64,000 nucleotides of DNA from Crossaster papposus (lineage: Eukaryota > Echinodermata > Asteroidea > Velatida > Solasteridae): positions 186,001-250,000 of the forward strand of contig JBAIAA010000442.1 in assembly GCA_037893245.1 (NCBI GenBank), in the 5' to 3' direction. A program made the position numbers and the translations under genes. Under the pieces are notes generated by a model, which saw nothing but the letters and a program-made list of their open reading frames with translations, was not told where the DNA came from and searched no databases. Of this stretch, positions 22,670 through 34,652 are shown piece by piece (within the stretch, counting starts at the first letter, position 1; each line of letters starts with the position of its first letter).

Positions 22670-23130
22670 CAATGGGCACAATTTCAGCACAGAAACATTT
22701 AAACATGATGAGAATGAGTAATATTTTCTCCAGTTGATTCTAACCTGCAAACGTCAAAGTTGTTCCAAAGTAAAGCCACACATACCAGCATCAAGTCCAT
22801 ACGAAAACATCGCCAAGTTTTTCACGGAAGCGACCGGAATCCCATGATTCAGTAAGTCAAGTCAATTCGACTAGAGCCAAGAGAGGGCATTCAATTGGCG
22901 TATATGCAATGGGCACAATTTCAGCACAGAAACATTTAAACATGATGCGAATGAGTAATATTTTATCCAGTTATATTTAACCTGCGAACGTCACGGTTGT
23001 TTCAGAATGAAGCCACACATACCAGCATCCAATCCATACGAAAAAATCGCCAAGTTTCTGACTGAAGCGACCGGATTCCCAAGATTTAGCAAGTCAAGTC
23101 AATTCGACTAGAGCCGAGCGAGGGCAGTCA
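22390..23130 (+). repeat. 237-bp satellite, about 3 copies
   Basis: The landmark agtaatatttt(c/a)tccag recurs at about 22479, 22717 and 22954 (spacing 237-238). Flanking blocks (cacacataccagcat, gaagcgaccgga, agtcaagtc) repeat in register. A further unit is present at the end of duplication copy A. Confidence 0.85.
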
Positions 23131-23204
23131 ATTTGCGTATATGCGATAGGCAAACATTCAACTAGTAACCCTAAATTAGCCATATATTGAGCCAATCTGT
23201 GAAC

Positions 23205-23800
23205 AAATTTAAAAGAAGCTAATTTCAACTAATTTTGGTGGGTATGGGTATGGACAACTACCACAAAAAAGAAGGAGGGATAGGGGTTGGGGAAATTTTT
23301 TTATTAGAGGTCAAAGGTTATTGACCCCTGCCTAAATCACTAAAAATTTCAGCAACAAAATATGGTATATAGATGACCTTGGTGTCAAAATGCACAGAAT
23401 TACAAAAGAAGATGACATCAAATAATTATTGACCCTTGGGACCAAATCCTGACCTCCGAAAATGAGGTCAAAGGTCAAAAAAACATTTTATTAATAAAAT
23501 GTCATATTTATAACAGGAAATTTACCATTAAATAAAAATGAGCACAAACAAATCGAAGAGGCTAATTTCAACTTACGTGGCGGGTATGGGAGTTATTATT
23601 TATTCTAAGAGCAGAGGTCAAAGGTCATTGACCCTGGACTAAAACACTGTAAATTGTATCTCGGCAACAACATATGGTACTTGTATGATCTTGGTGTCAA
23701 AATGCTCCTAATTACACTGGAAGTAGAAAAATGTAAATTCTTGTGATATACATGTAGGATAACAAATTGATCGCCACATATGACCTCAAAGGTCATTATT
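23205..23800 (+). repeat. Left arm of large inverted repeat
   Basis: Two diverged subunits (from about 23205 and 23545) share gctaatttcaact, gcgggtatggg, gaggtcaaaggt and atatggta...gatcttggtgtcaaaatg blocks. The reverse complement of this set, in the opposite order, is at 26026-26555. Confidence 0.7.
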
Positions 23801-24109
23801 CGAAGCCCCGTATTGAATCCACAAACCACCGCCCCAGAGATATACATATAACATAAAACAACATGAATGATGTTTTTGTTTAGGGAGTGATTACTCATAA
23901 ATCCTAGTTAGCCTACATGTACCTTGACTAGCTACCCCAGTGAAGTGAGATGTCCCAAAAGTTATTAAGGAGAGGAGTTTGGTGCACCTTGCAGAGAGTC
24001 TTGTATACAGCAGAGAGATTCAGCACAACCTAAGTCAGTATCTGGCGGCTTAATCAAGGGCGAAGTGACTAGATACTAACGTATATGTACCCATTTAAAA
24101 TACTTTGAG

Positions 24110-24450
24110 GAGAGGGTTGAATTCTTCAAAGACAAACTTAAAAAGCGCGGATACACAAACGAAGACCTAGCCCTCCTTCCTCAGGGGCGAGACTTTCGCG
24201 GACTCTGAGCGTGAGAAAAAAACAAAAAAACAATACCCCACTGGTGTTCATCATACCATACTACTCACGAATCGCGCACCCAGCTCTCAAACGGGCCCTC
24301 CCCAAACACTGGCACTGGATTAGTGAAAACGAATACCTAAATACATGTAGGCTATTTGATACCCAACCCACTTGCCATACAAACGGCAAAAAAAACATAA
24401 CAGATGAACTTGTTCGATCTAGGACTAAAGCATCTTCACAATCCAACTAA
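24110..24450 (+). mobile_element. Penelope-like reverse transcriptase fragment (decayed)
   Basis: FEERVEFFKDKLKKRGYTNEDL (24112 onward) resembles the thumb-region helix of Penelope/Neptune-type polymerases. In another frame, PLVFIIPYYSRIAHPALKRA, LPKHWHWI and KNITDELVRSR match the conserved region just after the polymerase core (a kk-HWhll...NLkDLLVRsr pattern). Frames are broken between the two. Catalytic motifs and the GIY-YIG endonuclease are absent. Confidence 0.5.
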
Positions 24451-25025
24451 GAGAAAAACAATCGGAATGAGGAGAATGTGCAAATCCTATTGGAACTATT
24501 GGAAGAACAAACCAAAGATCAAAGAAATGGATCTCAAGACTAAAACAAAATAAATTTCGATCAATACCCCCAAAAAGCCGGTATTTGTCCTTGCCATCTG
24601 TCATATAAACCGACACACAAATAAAAACAAGGAAAAAGAAAAGTAAACTGAAAGAATGGTGACTGATGAAGTGAATAATATAGCACAGAAAATATGCCCT
24701 GCTCCCCTTCCAAAAAAGGAGAAAAAAAGGGGACGGCATATTATTACCGGTAATAATCAATCACTGAGTGAACTAAAAACAAAGGACCACTGTTGCAATA
24801 CACAAACCAGTCATCGCGTCGCCAAAACTAGAGACAGGGTTTAAAACTCCCGCTTTTGGGGAATGTCTAACCCAATTGGCCTGCAGACATTTGATGTATT
24901 TTCCCGTCCACGAACTCCAACCACTGACTGTCATCTAGCAGAGATAATGTGGCTAGAACTGACCCCCCCCCCCCCCCCAGATGCGTGTCTTACACAAAAA
25001 AGAAAAACCAGAGTTAAGAATTACG
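24360..25025 (+). repeat. Direct duplication, copy 1
   Basis: Near-identical to 26556-27190 (offset about 2180-2190), including gaacttgttcgatctaggac and the block around ggcctgcagacatttgatg. The second copy lacks a short segment near 24722 and differs in the length of the C tract. Confidence 0.85.
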
Positions 25026-26025
25026 CTCTGGAGAGGCCAGTCAAACAACCACTCTCTGGCATACCGGGCATTCCCACTAGTTAACGTACAATTACAGATT
25101 TATCTCTGCCAGTCACAAATACACTCCATATGATACTTGTCAGCAGAACCGCGTCTCAAGAAAAATAACGAAAAACACGGAGGGGTTCTTTTGGAACTTG
25201 TACACGTAACCACCCCCCCCCCCCCCCCCCCGCCCCCATTCCTACCGACTGCAATCTCGGCCAGAACTGACCTCCCAGAAGCGTATATCCTCCCAGAAGC
25301 GTATATCTCTAAGATATGGGCAATGTAGTTACGCAACCACACTGCTGGCATACCAGCAAATCATAAATATACAGATTTATCTCTGCAGACCAGCAACAAA
25401 CATAAAATCCTATGATACTTCACGCAGCAGAACTTTTGCAGCATATCCAAAAAAATAACGAAAACGATGAGAAATAGTTCTGACTTGTGACAACTCCCAT
25501 AAACACCCTACCCTTCCCATAGTAGAATGAGTTCTGATTCACTGCAGCTAACTCTGGGATTGATCAAACAAACAACAACAAATAAACTGATCATTCCTTG
25601 AAGTATGCCTGCATAAACCGGTTTCCCTTTGCTATTTTCTTGCAATCCTTTTGTAATCAATGATTACCACAAAGTATTTTATATTAGCAACGTTTGTCCT
25701 CAATGGTTGAATAACTGATTTCTGATGCAATACTCATGTGCTGTTACCATCTGTGTTCATGAGTGACTTTAAAAAAAAATTAAGCACTTCATCTTTAACT
25801 AAAAACCTAATATTCTCACAGAAAAAGAAAACAATTCCACATAACCCAGCGTTAGACGTCCTTCGAATTAATGTCCTTCCCATGTGACCGAGAATCGTTT
25901 GAATAATTTAAACAAAAACGTAGGCCGCATGTATGATTACGCTCCTTCCCAATATACACCAAACATGATTATAAATGCATATACTTTACATACACAAACT
26001 ATTTGACACTAATGAACTTTAAACC
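25026..26025. other. No gene recognised
   Basis: C tracts at about 25211 and 26024 and a short direct repeat (tcccagaagcgtatat, 25273-25307). No coding feature supported. Confidence 0.5.
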
Positions 26026-26555
26026 CCCCCCCCCCCCCCAATTGCTCATTTTGACCTTTAACCTCGTATTTTGGTGGTGAAGAAACCATTTCATATTGTG
26101 TTTGTCTCCTAGTATAATTCTGTGCATTTTGACACCAAGATCATCTTATCTAGGCCTATGTAAAACATGCTGCTGCTAAGATACAATTTATAGTGTTTTA
26201 GTGCAGGGTCAAATACCTTTGACCCTCAGAAAGAAAATTTCCCCCTCCCTCTCTGCTCTTGGAATAAATAATAACCCCCATACCCGCCACAATAAGTTGA
26301 AATTAGCCTCTTCGATTTGTTTGTGCTCATTTGTATATAATATTGTAATTTTCCTGTTACTATAATATGACATTTTAGTGATACGTCTATTTTTTACCTT
26401 TGACCTCTTTTTCGGATTTTATTCTAAGGGTCAGTAGTTATTCTGTCATCTTCTTTCATAATCCTGTGTATTTTGACACCAAGATCATCTATATACCATA
26501 TTTTGTTGCTGAAATATTTGTTTTAGTAATTTAGGCAGAGGTCAATGACCTTTGA
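26026..26555 (-). repeat. Right arm of large inverted repeat
   Basis: The inverted counterpart of 23205-23800. It ends abruptly at the start of duplication copy 2. Confidence 0.7.
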
Positions 26556-27190
26556 CCCCAACCCACTTGGCATACAAACGGCAAAAAAAACATAACAGAT
26601 GAACTTGTTCGATCTAGGACTAAAGCATCTTCACAATCCAACTAAGAGAAAAACAATCGGAATGAGGAGAATGTGCAAATCCTATTGGAACTATTGGAAG
26701 AACAAACCAAAGATCAAAGAAATGGATCTCAAGACTAAAACAAAAAAATTTCGATCAATACCCCCAAAAAGCCGGTATTTGTCCTTGCCATCTGTCATAT
26801 AAACCGACACACAAATAAAAACAAGGAAAAAGAAAAGTAAACTGAAAGAATGGTGACTAATGAAGTGCATAATATAGCACAGAAAATATGCCCTGCTCCC
26901 CTTCCAAAAAAGGAGAAATAGTATTACCGGTAATAATCAATCACTGAGTGAACTAAAAACAAAGGACTACTGTTGCAATACACAAACCAGTCATCGCGTC
27001 GCCAAAACTAGAGACAGGGTTTAAAACTCCCGCTTTTAGGGAATGTCTAACCCAATTGGCCTGCAGACATTTGATGTATTTTCCCGTCCACGAACTCCAA
27101 CCACTGACTGTCATCTAGCAGAGATAATGTGGCTAGAACTGACCCCCCACCCCCCAGATGCGTGTCTTACACAAAAAAGAAAAACCAGAG
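26556..27190 (+). repeat. Direct duplication, copy 2
   Basis: The second copy of 24360-25025. It begins acccacttgg(c)ataca exactly where the right inverted arm stops, which suggests the arm and this segment moved in separate events. Confidence 0.8.
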
Positions 27191-27224
27191 AAAACCATAT
27201 GGGGAGAAAACCATATATTACAGC

Positions 27225-27600
27225 ATCCCATTTCACTCTGCCTGTTAACTGGTGAGGCGTCACCTTTCCAGATAATTCAAGCACCGGTACACGCGGTGGT
27301 CAAGCAACCAAACCTGAAGCATTCATCAATATTAAGGATTCGTCAGAGTTCAGTGTTAAATTTTGCAGCGATTATTGTGAGACGAACCACTTTGGTGCTA
27401 TCGAGATACGCGTACGGCGTACGTGTTGCCATAACCACCAGCATGTCCCATCTATCACCGCACTTCTTTTGAATTATAGAGTTGATTATCTGCCTGGTAA
27501 CTGGTGATGCGTCACATTTCCAGATAATTTAAGCACCGGTACACGCAGTGGTCCACCAAACCTGATGCATTCTTAAATATTAACGATTCGGAGTGCGTAT
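27225..27600 (+). promoter_or_regulatory. Tandemly duplicated segment upstream of FAMeT gene
   Basis: About 120 bp (ctgcctg.taactggtga, tttccagataatt, aagcaccggtacacgc) occurs at 27232-27350 and again at 27487-27600, a spacing of about 250 bp, ending roughly 80 bp before the start codon. No TATA box was found. It may contain the promoter. Confidence 0.5.
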
Positions 27601-27677
27601 AGCTATAGGCGAGTCGGTTTGTGTCGTCGATGACGTACGATCAAAACCGTGGATTCCCGCTTGTCGCACCGGGCAGA

Positions 27678-30600
27678 ATGGATGGCGCAATCGCTTGGGT
27701 TCTGGTGGTTTCAACATTTACAGGTAATTTTCCAATTAAGCTTTATGTATCCACACATTTGTAAGTACATTTCAAGTATAACTCCTGAGAAAATAAGAAA
27801 CAAGAAAGTCACAATTCTTCATCAAGGGCATATGTTTGTCTTTAAACTATGCGCGCGCATGGAGGTTTCTATTGTTACGTTACTGATTTAAGCAACTATT
27901 TCCTTCGTGGTTAAACATGCTTTTCCTGCGCTGTTCTTGTCAGCATTCTTTGAAATGACGGAGGCTGTGTTAAGGGGATAGTATACCTTTAGCAACTATC
28001 TAAAAAGTAACCAATCAAATTTTTGTTCAAAAGCTTACTTGATGTAAAGATATTCATGTCTCTAAACTCCAAGTTATTCCTTCTGGCATGCTGTCATTTT
28101 GAAGAAAATAATAATAGAAGTCCAAAAATACGAAAAAAAAAGTCTTAGATACGCACTTTTGGAAATGTCTATTAGTAGTGGTTCCAAATCTAAATTTGGA
28201 ACCACGGAATATGCAGAATTTACAGAGCTTAAACTTGGTCATGGTAGTTGTTAAGCACTTTTCTATATATTTTGAGCACCTCTGCTGCTACAAACGATAA
28301 AAATGCACAACTAACAAATGGTATACTTTATTTATTCAGTACTATAAAATTGGGCCGGCCGCGCCCCCTGAAATTAAAAATTACTTCATAGACACAAAAC
28401 ATCGAATCGTACCTTTTGGTCGAAAACGGACCAAAAATAAACCCGGTAGTTTGACAAAATATTTGTATGTGTTGTACGGATACAAATGTCAAGTTATTGG
28501 AATTTCTGGCGATGTACATGAATTGAGTTTTACACGTATTGTGATTCAGCAAAAAAGGTGGCATCATTCGTTAAACAAAATGATTTTTAACCCCGACTAT
28601 AATTAGGCATGTTGGCCACTGGCAACTGTGCACACATTAATCATTCCAATGTCATTTATTTGAACTTTATGTTTATCATTTTCAGTGCTTGTCTCGTGCC
28701 ATCGAGTCTGTTTTATCGGATCGGAGTACGACCCACAGTCTAGTACCCCACCCCGTTGGTTCTTATCGTACAACGATCCGTGTGAATGTACCGCTGTACG
28801 TCTCGGTGGGATGCGCATCCCTGCTTCGTCGTACCGGAAGGGGGCAACCCGTTATCTGAAGACCCTATTGGTCAGTGAGGATCTTGCTGAAATACGGGCG
28901 TTCTTCGGTTGTAAAGGTACTATCTCAATAATTGCTAATTTCATTTTATAGAAAGGGGTTATCCTAGCTAAATTCTGCAATTTTGCCTTTCCAAATGCTA
29001 CTGTATTTTAAATTAAGAATTCAAGCATTCAATTTCGTTTTCAGACATGCAGGCATTACTTTCAATTTAGCACATACGTTGTTGCTTTTAGTAATGCACA
29101 TTTGGCATTCAATTTAGAAGAATTTGTTCGACTAGAGAGACCTTTACAAACATAATTTATCATGAAGAAATGCGAACAAATAGATTAATTGTACCGAGAA
29201 ACCGAAAACTGTTTACTTGCCCAAGATTTTGCTCAAGATTGTAGGCAGTCATTGACCAAATTTTCTTATTTTATATGTGAAGCAAAACTACCGATTTAAA
29301 ACGAAAGACACGGTAGCCATGGCAACGTCCCTATATATATATCTAATCAAGGCACAATGTTAGTATTACCAAGGAGTCTGTTTATGCGCGATTCGCTATA
29401 GTCTCTTTTACCGTTTATTGTTCAAGTAACATGCATCGAAAGCTGCGCGACCAAGGGGACCAAGGTAATAAAGCCAGTTTGGTATTACGCATGTTGGGAT
29501 CAGCGCGGCAGATAAGTGCACACAACGCTTCAGGAACGCTGTCCAAACGTTTTTTTGAAAAATGTTACTTTAGAACACGACGATCTCTTAATAAGTTGCT
29601 GGTACCTGTACTGTACGCATGCTCAGCTACGCATACGGCGAAATGTTTACCTTAAATCTCCATGTGCACATGCGCAGTTGAAATACCAAACTAGTTTTTC
29701 AGGCCTAATTGACTTTATGACAAAAGACGCCGCATTGGATCTTGTTTTCACTCAATGGTAACTATATTGGGTAAAATGTTATTCCGTGTAGAAAAACAAA
29801 TCTTCCAACAACGTTTTCGTAAAAAAATGACTGTAAAATGCGCTTGAAAAGCAACATTTTGATGATTTGTATATAATCATGTAGAGGCTATAAGGTGAAA
29901 TATACCCACAAATTTTGTTCATAAATATTAAATTGATCACAGTAATTTTGTTATGGATCTCTGTTGAAATTGAAATGCTGTATCATTAGAAATTATACAT
30001 ACTTTGTCTATGTAACGCTTCTTATTTGGCAAGGTTAAACTTAACGTTTTGTTCAGAAAACGCTTCATGCGATGCGTTTATTGAATTTCTAATTTAGCAT
30101 AGCCTTGTGTTCAAGACTGTTCGCAAAATATCAGCTAAAAGTACGTTCATCTCAGGCCCACTGTAGAGTTATTAATTTCATTTTATTTTTAATTGTAATT
30201 GATTGCTTTTCCTTTTCATGTGAAGCATTCTTCATCATGTCCATAATTACAACTTCGCATGAATCTGACAACGGAGTGAACAATAAATGTATCCGAGGAA
30301 TGCCATTGACCTTGTGCATAGCAGCCATCTTAGAGGGCATATTGTGTACAATAAATGCACAACGGGTTCAGTGACATTCAAAGGCGTTGCCCTCTAAGAT
30401 GGCTGTTATGCATAAAGGTCTATTGACTGCTCGATGAATTTCTTTACAGAGTGCAACAGCACCTACGCCGTTAAGCACAACGAGTACACGTTCCCGTTTC
30501 CTGCTTTTAACGACGAAGAGTTCGCGTTAAACTTCTCAGTGCAGGGGACGTCCCCCGCAATAATCGCCATGTCAACGGATGCCACAAAGGCAGGAATCAA

Positions 30601-31424
30601 GTATGAATTGGGTGAGACAAAAATATACTTAAAGTTGGTGTGTCCGAGCTTTTTCAAAATTTCGATTTTCTATTTCGAAGGAATTTTGAAGGAATATAAT
30701 ATACTCTCACGTTTGTTTGTTTGGATTGGCAGGGTTTTCCACAGTTTGAATAGTAGTTTGTATTATTGCTCAAATTGCGCGCTCAAAAGATCATAAATAT
30801 TCATAGAGTGAAACGTATGCTATTTAGGTCATTGATGTGTGTGTGTGGGTGCACAAGTTGGTTTAGCGGTACCGTACCATTCCATATGCACAAACAGAGC
30901 GTGTCACAAACGCATACTATTTTACATCCATACATGTATGTATGTATGTGTACACCCGCAACGTTGTAAATACCTCCAATCTTCGACTCCTATTGTCCTC
31001 TTTGGTACAATGTATACATGTATACAATGCTTACAAAATTTCAATTTAATTTGAAAATCTATTTTTTAAGGTGCCACACCCTAAAAACACGGACACGCCA
31101 TCTTTAAAGGAGGGTATTGTTCATTTGATTTTTTTCTGATACTTTACAGTAATTGGAATGTCACGAAATATATACACCACTATCCGACGATGCAAAACTT
31201 GCCCAATACTGCGTACGGTGTCGTCTCCAGGCGTGTTGAGCGAAGATGGTATGCAACGCTTCTGGCTGAGTTACCACCACGGCATCTTAGCCTTAGGCAA
31301 GCACCAGCAGGCAGCTTTCTTTGAGTGGACCGAGCCAGCGCCCCTGGCTACCCCGGTTAGGTTCTATGGTTTTCTCGGCTGGAACGAACCCCGGAGTTGG
31401 GTCACCTACCATAACTGCCATTAG
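27678..31424 (+). CDS. Secreted FAMeT-domain (Methyltransf_FA) protein, 4 exons
   Basis: Exons 27678-27723, 28686-28916, 30450-30611 and 31150-31424 give 237 aa. All three introns are phase 1 with GT-AG ends. Exon 1 encodes only a signal peptide (MDGAIAWVLVVSTFT). Exon 2 is a Cys-containing region with no family I recognise. Exons 3-4 carry the domain named after farnesoic acid O-methyltransferase (PF12248): YTFPFPAFNDEEFALNFSVQ, the core strand YELVIGMSRNIYTTIRR, then RFWLSYHHGILALGK and FYGFLGW. Despite the name, this domain lacks a methyltransferase SAM fold and is generally an extracellular or ligand-type module. The function is unknown. Intron 1 holds a MITE and intron 2 a hairpin. Confidence 0.85.
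27975..28328. mobile_element. MITE in intron 1 of the FAMeT gene
   Basis: Starts near atagtataccttt and ends near aatggtatacttt (inverted). It is homologous to 37850-38340 in the opposite orientation and includes a perfect inner hairpin gtggttccaaat...atttggaaccac. Confidence 0.65.
30299..30427. mobile_element. Palindromic MITE in intron 2 of the FAMeT gene
   Basis: aatgccattgacctt...atagcagccatcttagaggg is mirrored by ccctctaagatggctgttat...aaggtctattga, with arms of about 50 bp and a loop of about 40 bp. It ends only about 20 bp before the exon 3 acceptor. Confidence 0.65.
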
Positions 31425-31635
31425 GTCCACTCTACAAAGGGGCCGTGTGGTGTAACATTATTTTGCTCGTTCGTATTTTTAAACCAATCAGATTCCTAGT
31501 TCAAAAGAGAACCTCGAGTTTACATCAGTAAACATGGCATTTGAAGAAGTATACGCATCTCGTACAATACTGGCAGATTTTAGACGCGGGCCTAAATGCT
31601 TTGATTAGTACTAGTATAGGCTAATTTCCCCGGCT

Positions 31636-31641
31636 ATTAAA
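31636..31641 (+). terminator. Possible poly(A) signal of the FAMeT gene
   Basis: attaaa, about 210 bp past the stop. It is the closest acceptable variant; no aataaa is nearer. Confidence 0.3.
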
Positions 31642-31904
31642 CAAACAAATCAAATTCACCAACTCCAATATTCAATTTCGTCTAAGGAAAAATTCCACAC
31701 GTATACCAAATCAATGTAGTCACTTATTATTCAATTTCAAAGTTTGGTCACTCTATTTAAACATTGGATTGAGAATAATCGTGATTACAGATCAAATTAG
31801 TCTAGGTAACAGCTTAGAAGAATTTGATCTTTAATTACGAATGTAAATGTGTCTTTCGGTAATTGTGCGAGACGCGTGAACCTCCAATGCCTTGGGGTGT
31901 GCTA

Positions 31905-32100
31905 AGCACACACAGAATGCTTATAGCATGTAAATTCTTCCTTGGTAAAGGCATGGTTGCAAACTAAGTGCTCAGTTGATGTATATTGTTTGTGATTGGT
32001 ATTTATCTGGTTTTTGCTTAGAATGAAAAGCACATGGAGTTTTGGCTGGTAACCTTTTTTTACCGAGCAAGCTATTTGTTATGGTATTTTTCGTGCACGG
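31905..32100. mobile_element. MITE-like repeat, ccaatttcata family
   Basis: Shares gcttatagcatg, cttccttggtaaa, tgtgattggtatt, gcttagaatgaaaagcacatg and tttttaccgagcaa in order with 5964-6300. Confidence 0.6.
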
Positions 32101-32429
32101 CTACTGTTAAACAGTTTTATGCTTTAGTTTCTAAAATCTAAAGCTTATTTTGTTATAACTTTTATGACTAAACCATTGGTTTATGATGCTATGGTTAAAC
32201 AAATTAGGTCTTTGTTAAACTTAAACCTTACTGGGGCCAATTTCATAAAACATTTAGGCACTAAGATTGGTTTAGCATGAACATTCTTCCATGAAAAACC
32301 CCCCAGGGTTATAAACTAACATTACAGTTGATGTTCATGGTTTGTGCTCTATGGTTTGTGACTGGTATTCAGAATGAATGAAAGCACGTGACGTTTTGGC
32401 CGATAACCTGTTTTTACTGAGCAACACTT

Positions 32430-33484
32430 CGTCACCGGCACCACGAACTGACACCATCTGCGTCATGTGTACAAAAAAATCAAGAAATTCGAAAAAAACA
32501 ATATTGCCGAATCTAACATTTTGTGTTATGAAGTATAACATGGCGAAGTTTTTTTTTTTAAATCATCTTAATTTGCTAATTTTTACTGGCGATTTTTTTA
32601 GAAATTAGTCCATTCTGGCGTTATTCGGTTCCACGAAGTGACACTGTACTCAGTGTCAGTTCGTGAAAACGAAATTGCGAGGGCGCGCTGTGAAAAAGAA
32701 TTCACCGTGAAACATTGCCCTGGGTACGTTGTATAGACAGTGCTAGTTCGGCGAACTAGCATTTCGATGTTGTCGGAATGGCGGCACCCAAGCACTGTGT
32801 GCGTATGTATTGACCGCCAATCGTGGTCGTCAGACAAAAGAATAGGGTACGTACGTCCACGATTGACAAAACGTCCACGATTCCCAATCGTGTACAAATC
32901 GTATGGAGGTCATCCGAAAACAAAAGAAGGGAAGACGGTCGGACAATGCCCCGTCCACGATTGGCAGTGTTTACCAACCTGCATGCGCGCACTCCCCTAA
33001 AACTGTCAATTTGGGGTTTTCAAGAACTGACACTCACTCACTGCACACTGTGTGCCGCACTCCCCGAAAACGCGTCATTTTTGGTTTTCACGAACTGACA
33101 CCCGTCTTAATCATTTAATTATTGATTAACTAAGCATATTTTCACAATATAAAAATTGTGTTTCAACAGTTAACGATTTGTTACGTTTAATGATACCAAC
33201 ACCCCCTGAAGTAGACGGATTTGTTGACTGAGTATTTTCGTGTCAAACCTTTAAGCGTTTTTCTCCGAATTTTGTTTCTGGAACGGCGATCACTGGGTGT
33301 TAGCCTTTTGTCAAGGCCTTCGTGGCTTGGACAGCTTCGTAAAGCCGCGATCTCAAGCGAATGAAACGGGAGACCACGAACGCGTGGTCTCCCGTTCCAG
33401 TCGCTTGGGATCGCAGCCACGAAGGCCTTGACAAAAGGCTAACTGGGTGTCAGTTCGTGGTGTCAGTTCGTGGTGTCGGTGACG
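32430..33484. mobile_element. Nested TIR element, 1055 bp, actt TSD
   Basis: Ends cgtcaccggcaccacgaact and its complement agttcgtggtgtcggtgacg. actt is duplicated at 32426-32429 and 33485-33488. A gtgtcagttcgtg motif recurs at least five times inside in both orientations. No transposase frame. It itself contains the small element at 33301-33441. Confidence 0.7.
33301..33441. mobile_element. Palindromic MITE, tagccttttgtcaaggcct TIR, 9-bp TSD
   Basis: 141 bp, almost entirely self-complementary, with centre gagaccacgaacgcgtggtctc-like. The 9-mer actgggtgt is present at 33292-33300 and 33442-33450. Same family as 62220-62859. Confidence 0.85.
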
Positions 33485-33692
33485 ACTTGTTTGTGCTAAG
33501 CACATTTTTGTGCTTACAAGTTTTATGAAATTGGCACTTGGTAAAGTCTTGCGCGCATATACTTCGCATTTCAAAATTCAATTCTTCTTTTACTACAGTC
33601 TGCATTTAAAACCTTTATTCTTTTAAGTTATTCTGGTGCGTATTAGACCTCGCATTTCCAAAACAATTTTAAGCTCACTTATAATTATTAAA

Positions 33693-34036
33693 GGTAGGAT
33701 ACACCATTTGCAGATATCAAACAATTATATTACCGAATTATTAAGAAATATCTTCTTACTTATTTGAAAGTAAATAATGATTATAGGCATCTAGCAAAAT
33801 GATTGCGCTAGATATCCTGTAATGGTTCGAAAAAAATGAATTACACAACGATGGCGATAAAATCATAAGAACAACATAAGAACCACTACCCGACGTCGGT
33901 TAAAAACAAACGCTGTTTTTCTTGCTGCTCTCAGCATCCATGATTGTAAAACGTTGGACAGGTCAGTTAAACGATATTTACTATAAAAAACAACCATTTA
34001 TGATAATTCAAGCAATTACCAATGGTGTATCCTACC
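33693..34036. mobile_element. MITE, ggtaggatacaccatt TIR
   Basis: 344 bp with ends ggtaggatacaccatt and aatggtgtatcctacc. attaaa is duplicated at 33687-33692 and 34037-34042. Its interior matches the fragment at 3191-3345. Confidence 0.8.
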
Positions 34037-34652
34037 ATTAAAATCAAGGTGTTAATTATTTTATTAACCTTTATGACTAAATCATAGGTTTATGATGTGA
34101 TGGTTAACAAAATACGTCTTTGTGAGTTTTGGAAAGTTTTGTTTTAAAAAGAAGTGGGAGTGTTGCGCATTAGTTAGCCACGCCCCATTATGTAAATTTG
34201 TGACTTCCAGTTCACACGGGACACAGACGCAAAGCGCATCATCAGCCAGAAACACGTGTCGGCTTTGCTCATTGGTTGATCGTTTTTGCGACTTCGGTTA
34301 GGTGGAGTGACGTCACTGTTCTGACCAAAACGGCGGCCATACTAATCACCGACAAATCACGACAACACGCACAGCACCGGTAATACACCGACAACACATC
34401 AAAAACATATTCTATATTGACAAAAGAGGTATAAAACTGTAATACATACAATACAAAAGAGTGTCACTCAACTTGAGTTTACATTTCATTTGTGAAAATT
34501 GATTTCACCCGAAAAAAGTCCTCAATCCAGCACGAACGTTGGCCGCCATCCTTCGCACGCGGAGAGTTAGGCCGTGTCCTAATTGCTGGCCTTGGCTGTG
34601 ACTTCGGTTGTTGCTATGCTGTTGCTAAGAGCGGACAATGACCGCCCATAGG
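34037..34652. other. Intergenic; contains one arm of an inverted first-exon-like repeat
   Basis: About 34527-34620 is an inverted, diverged copy of 35147-35245, including acgttggccgccat. No full gene is supported. Confidence 0.5.

Larger units (their letters stand above)
32240..33540. mobile_element. MITE copy split by a nested element
   Basis: A ccaatttcata-family copy runs 32240-32429, stops, and resumes at 33485-33540, ending with the inverted terminal gcttacaagttttatgaaattgg. The interruption is the element at 32430-33484, flanked by actt on both sides. Confidence 0.65.
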
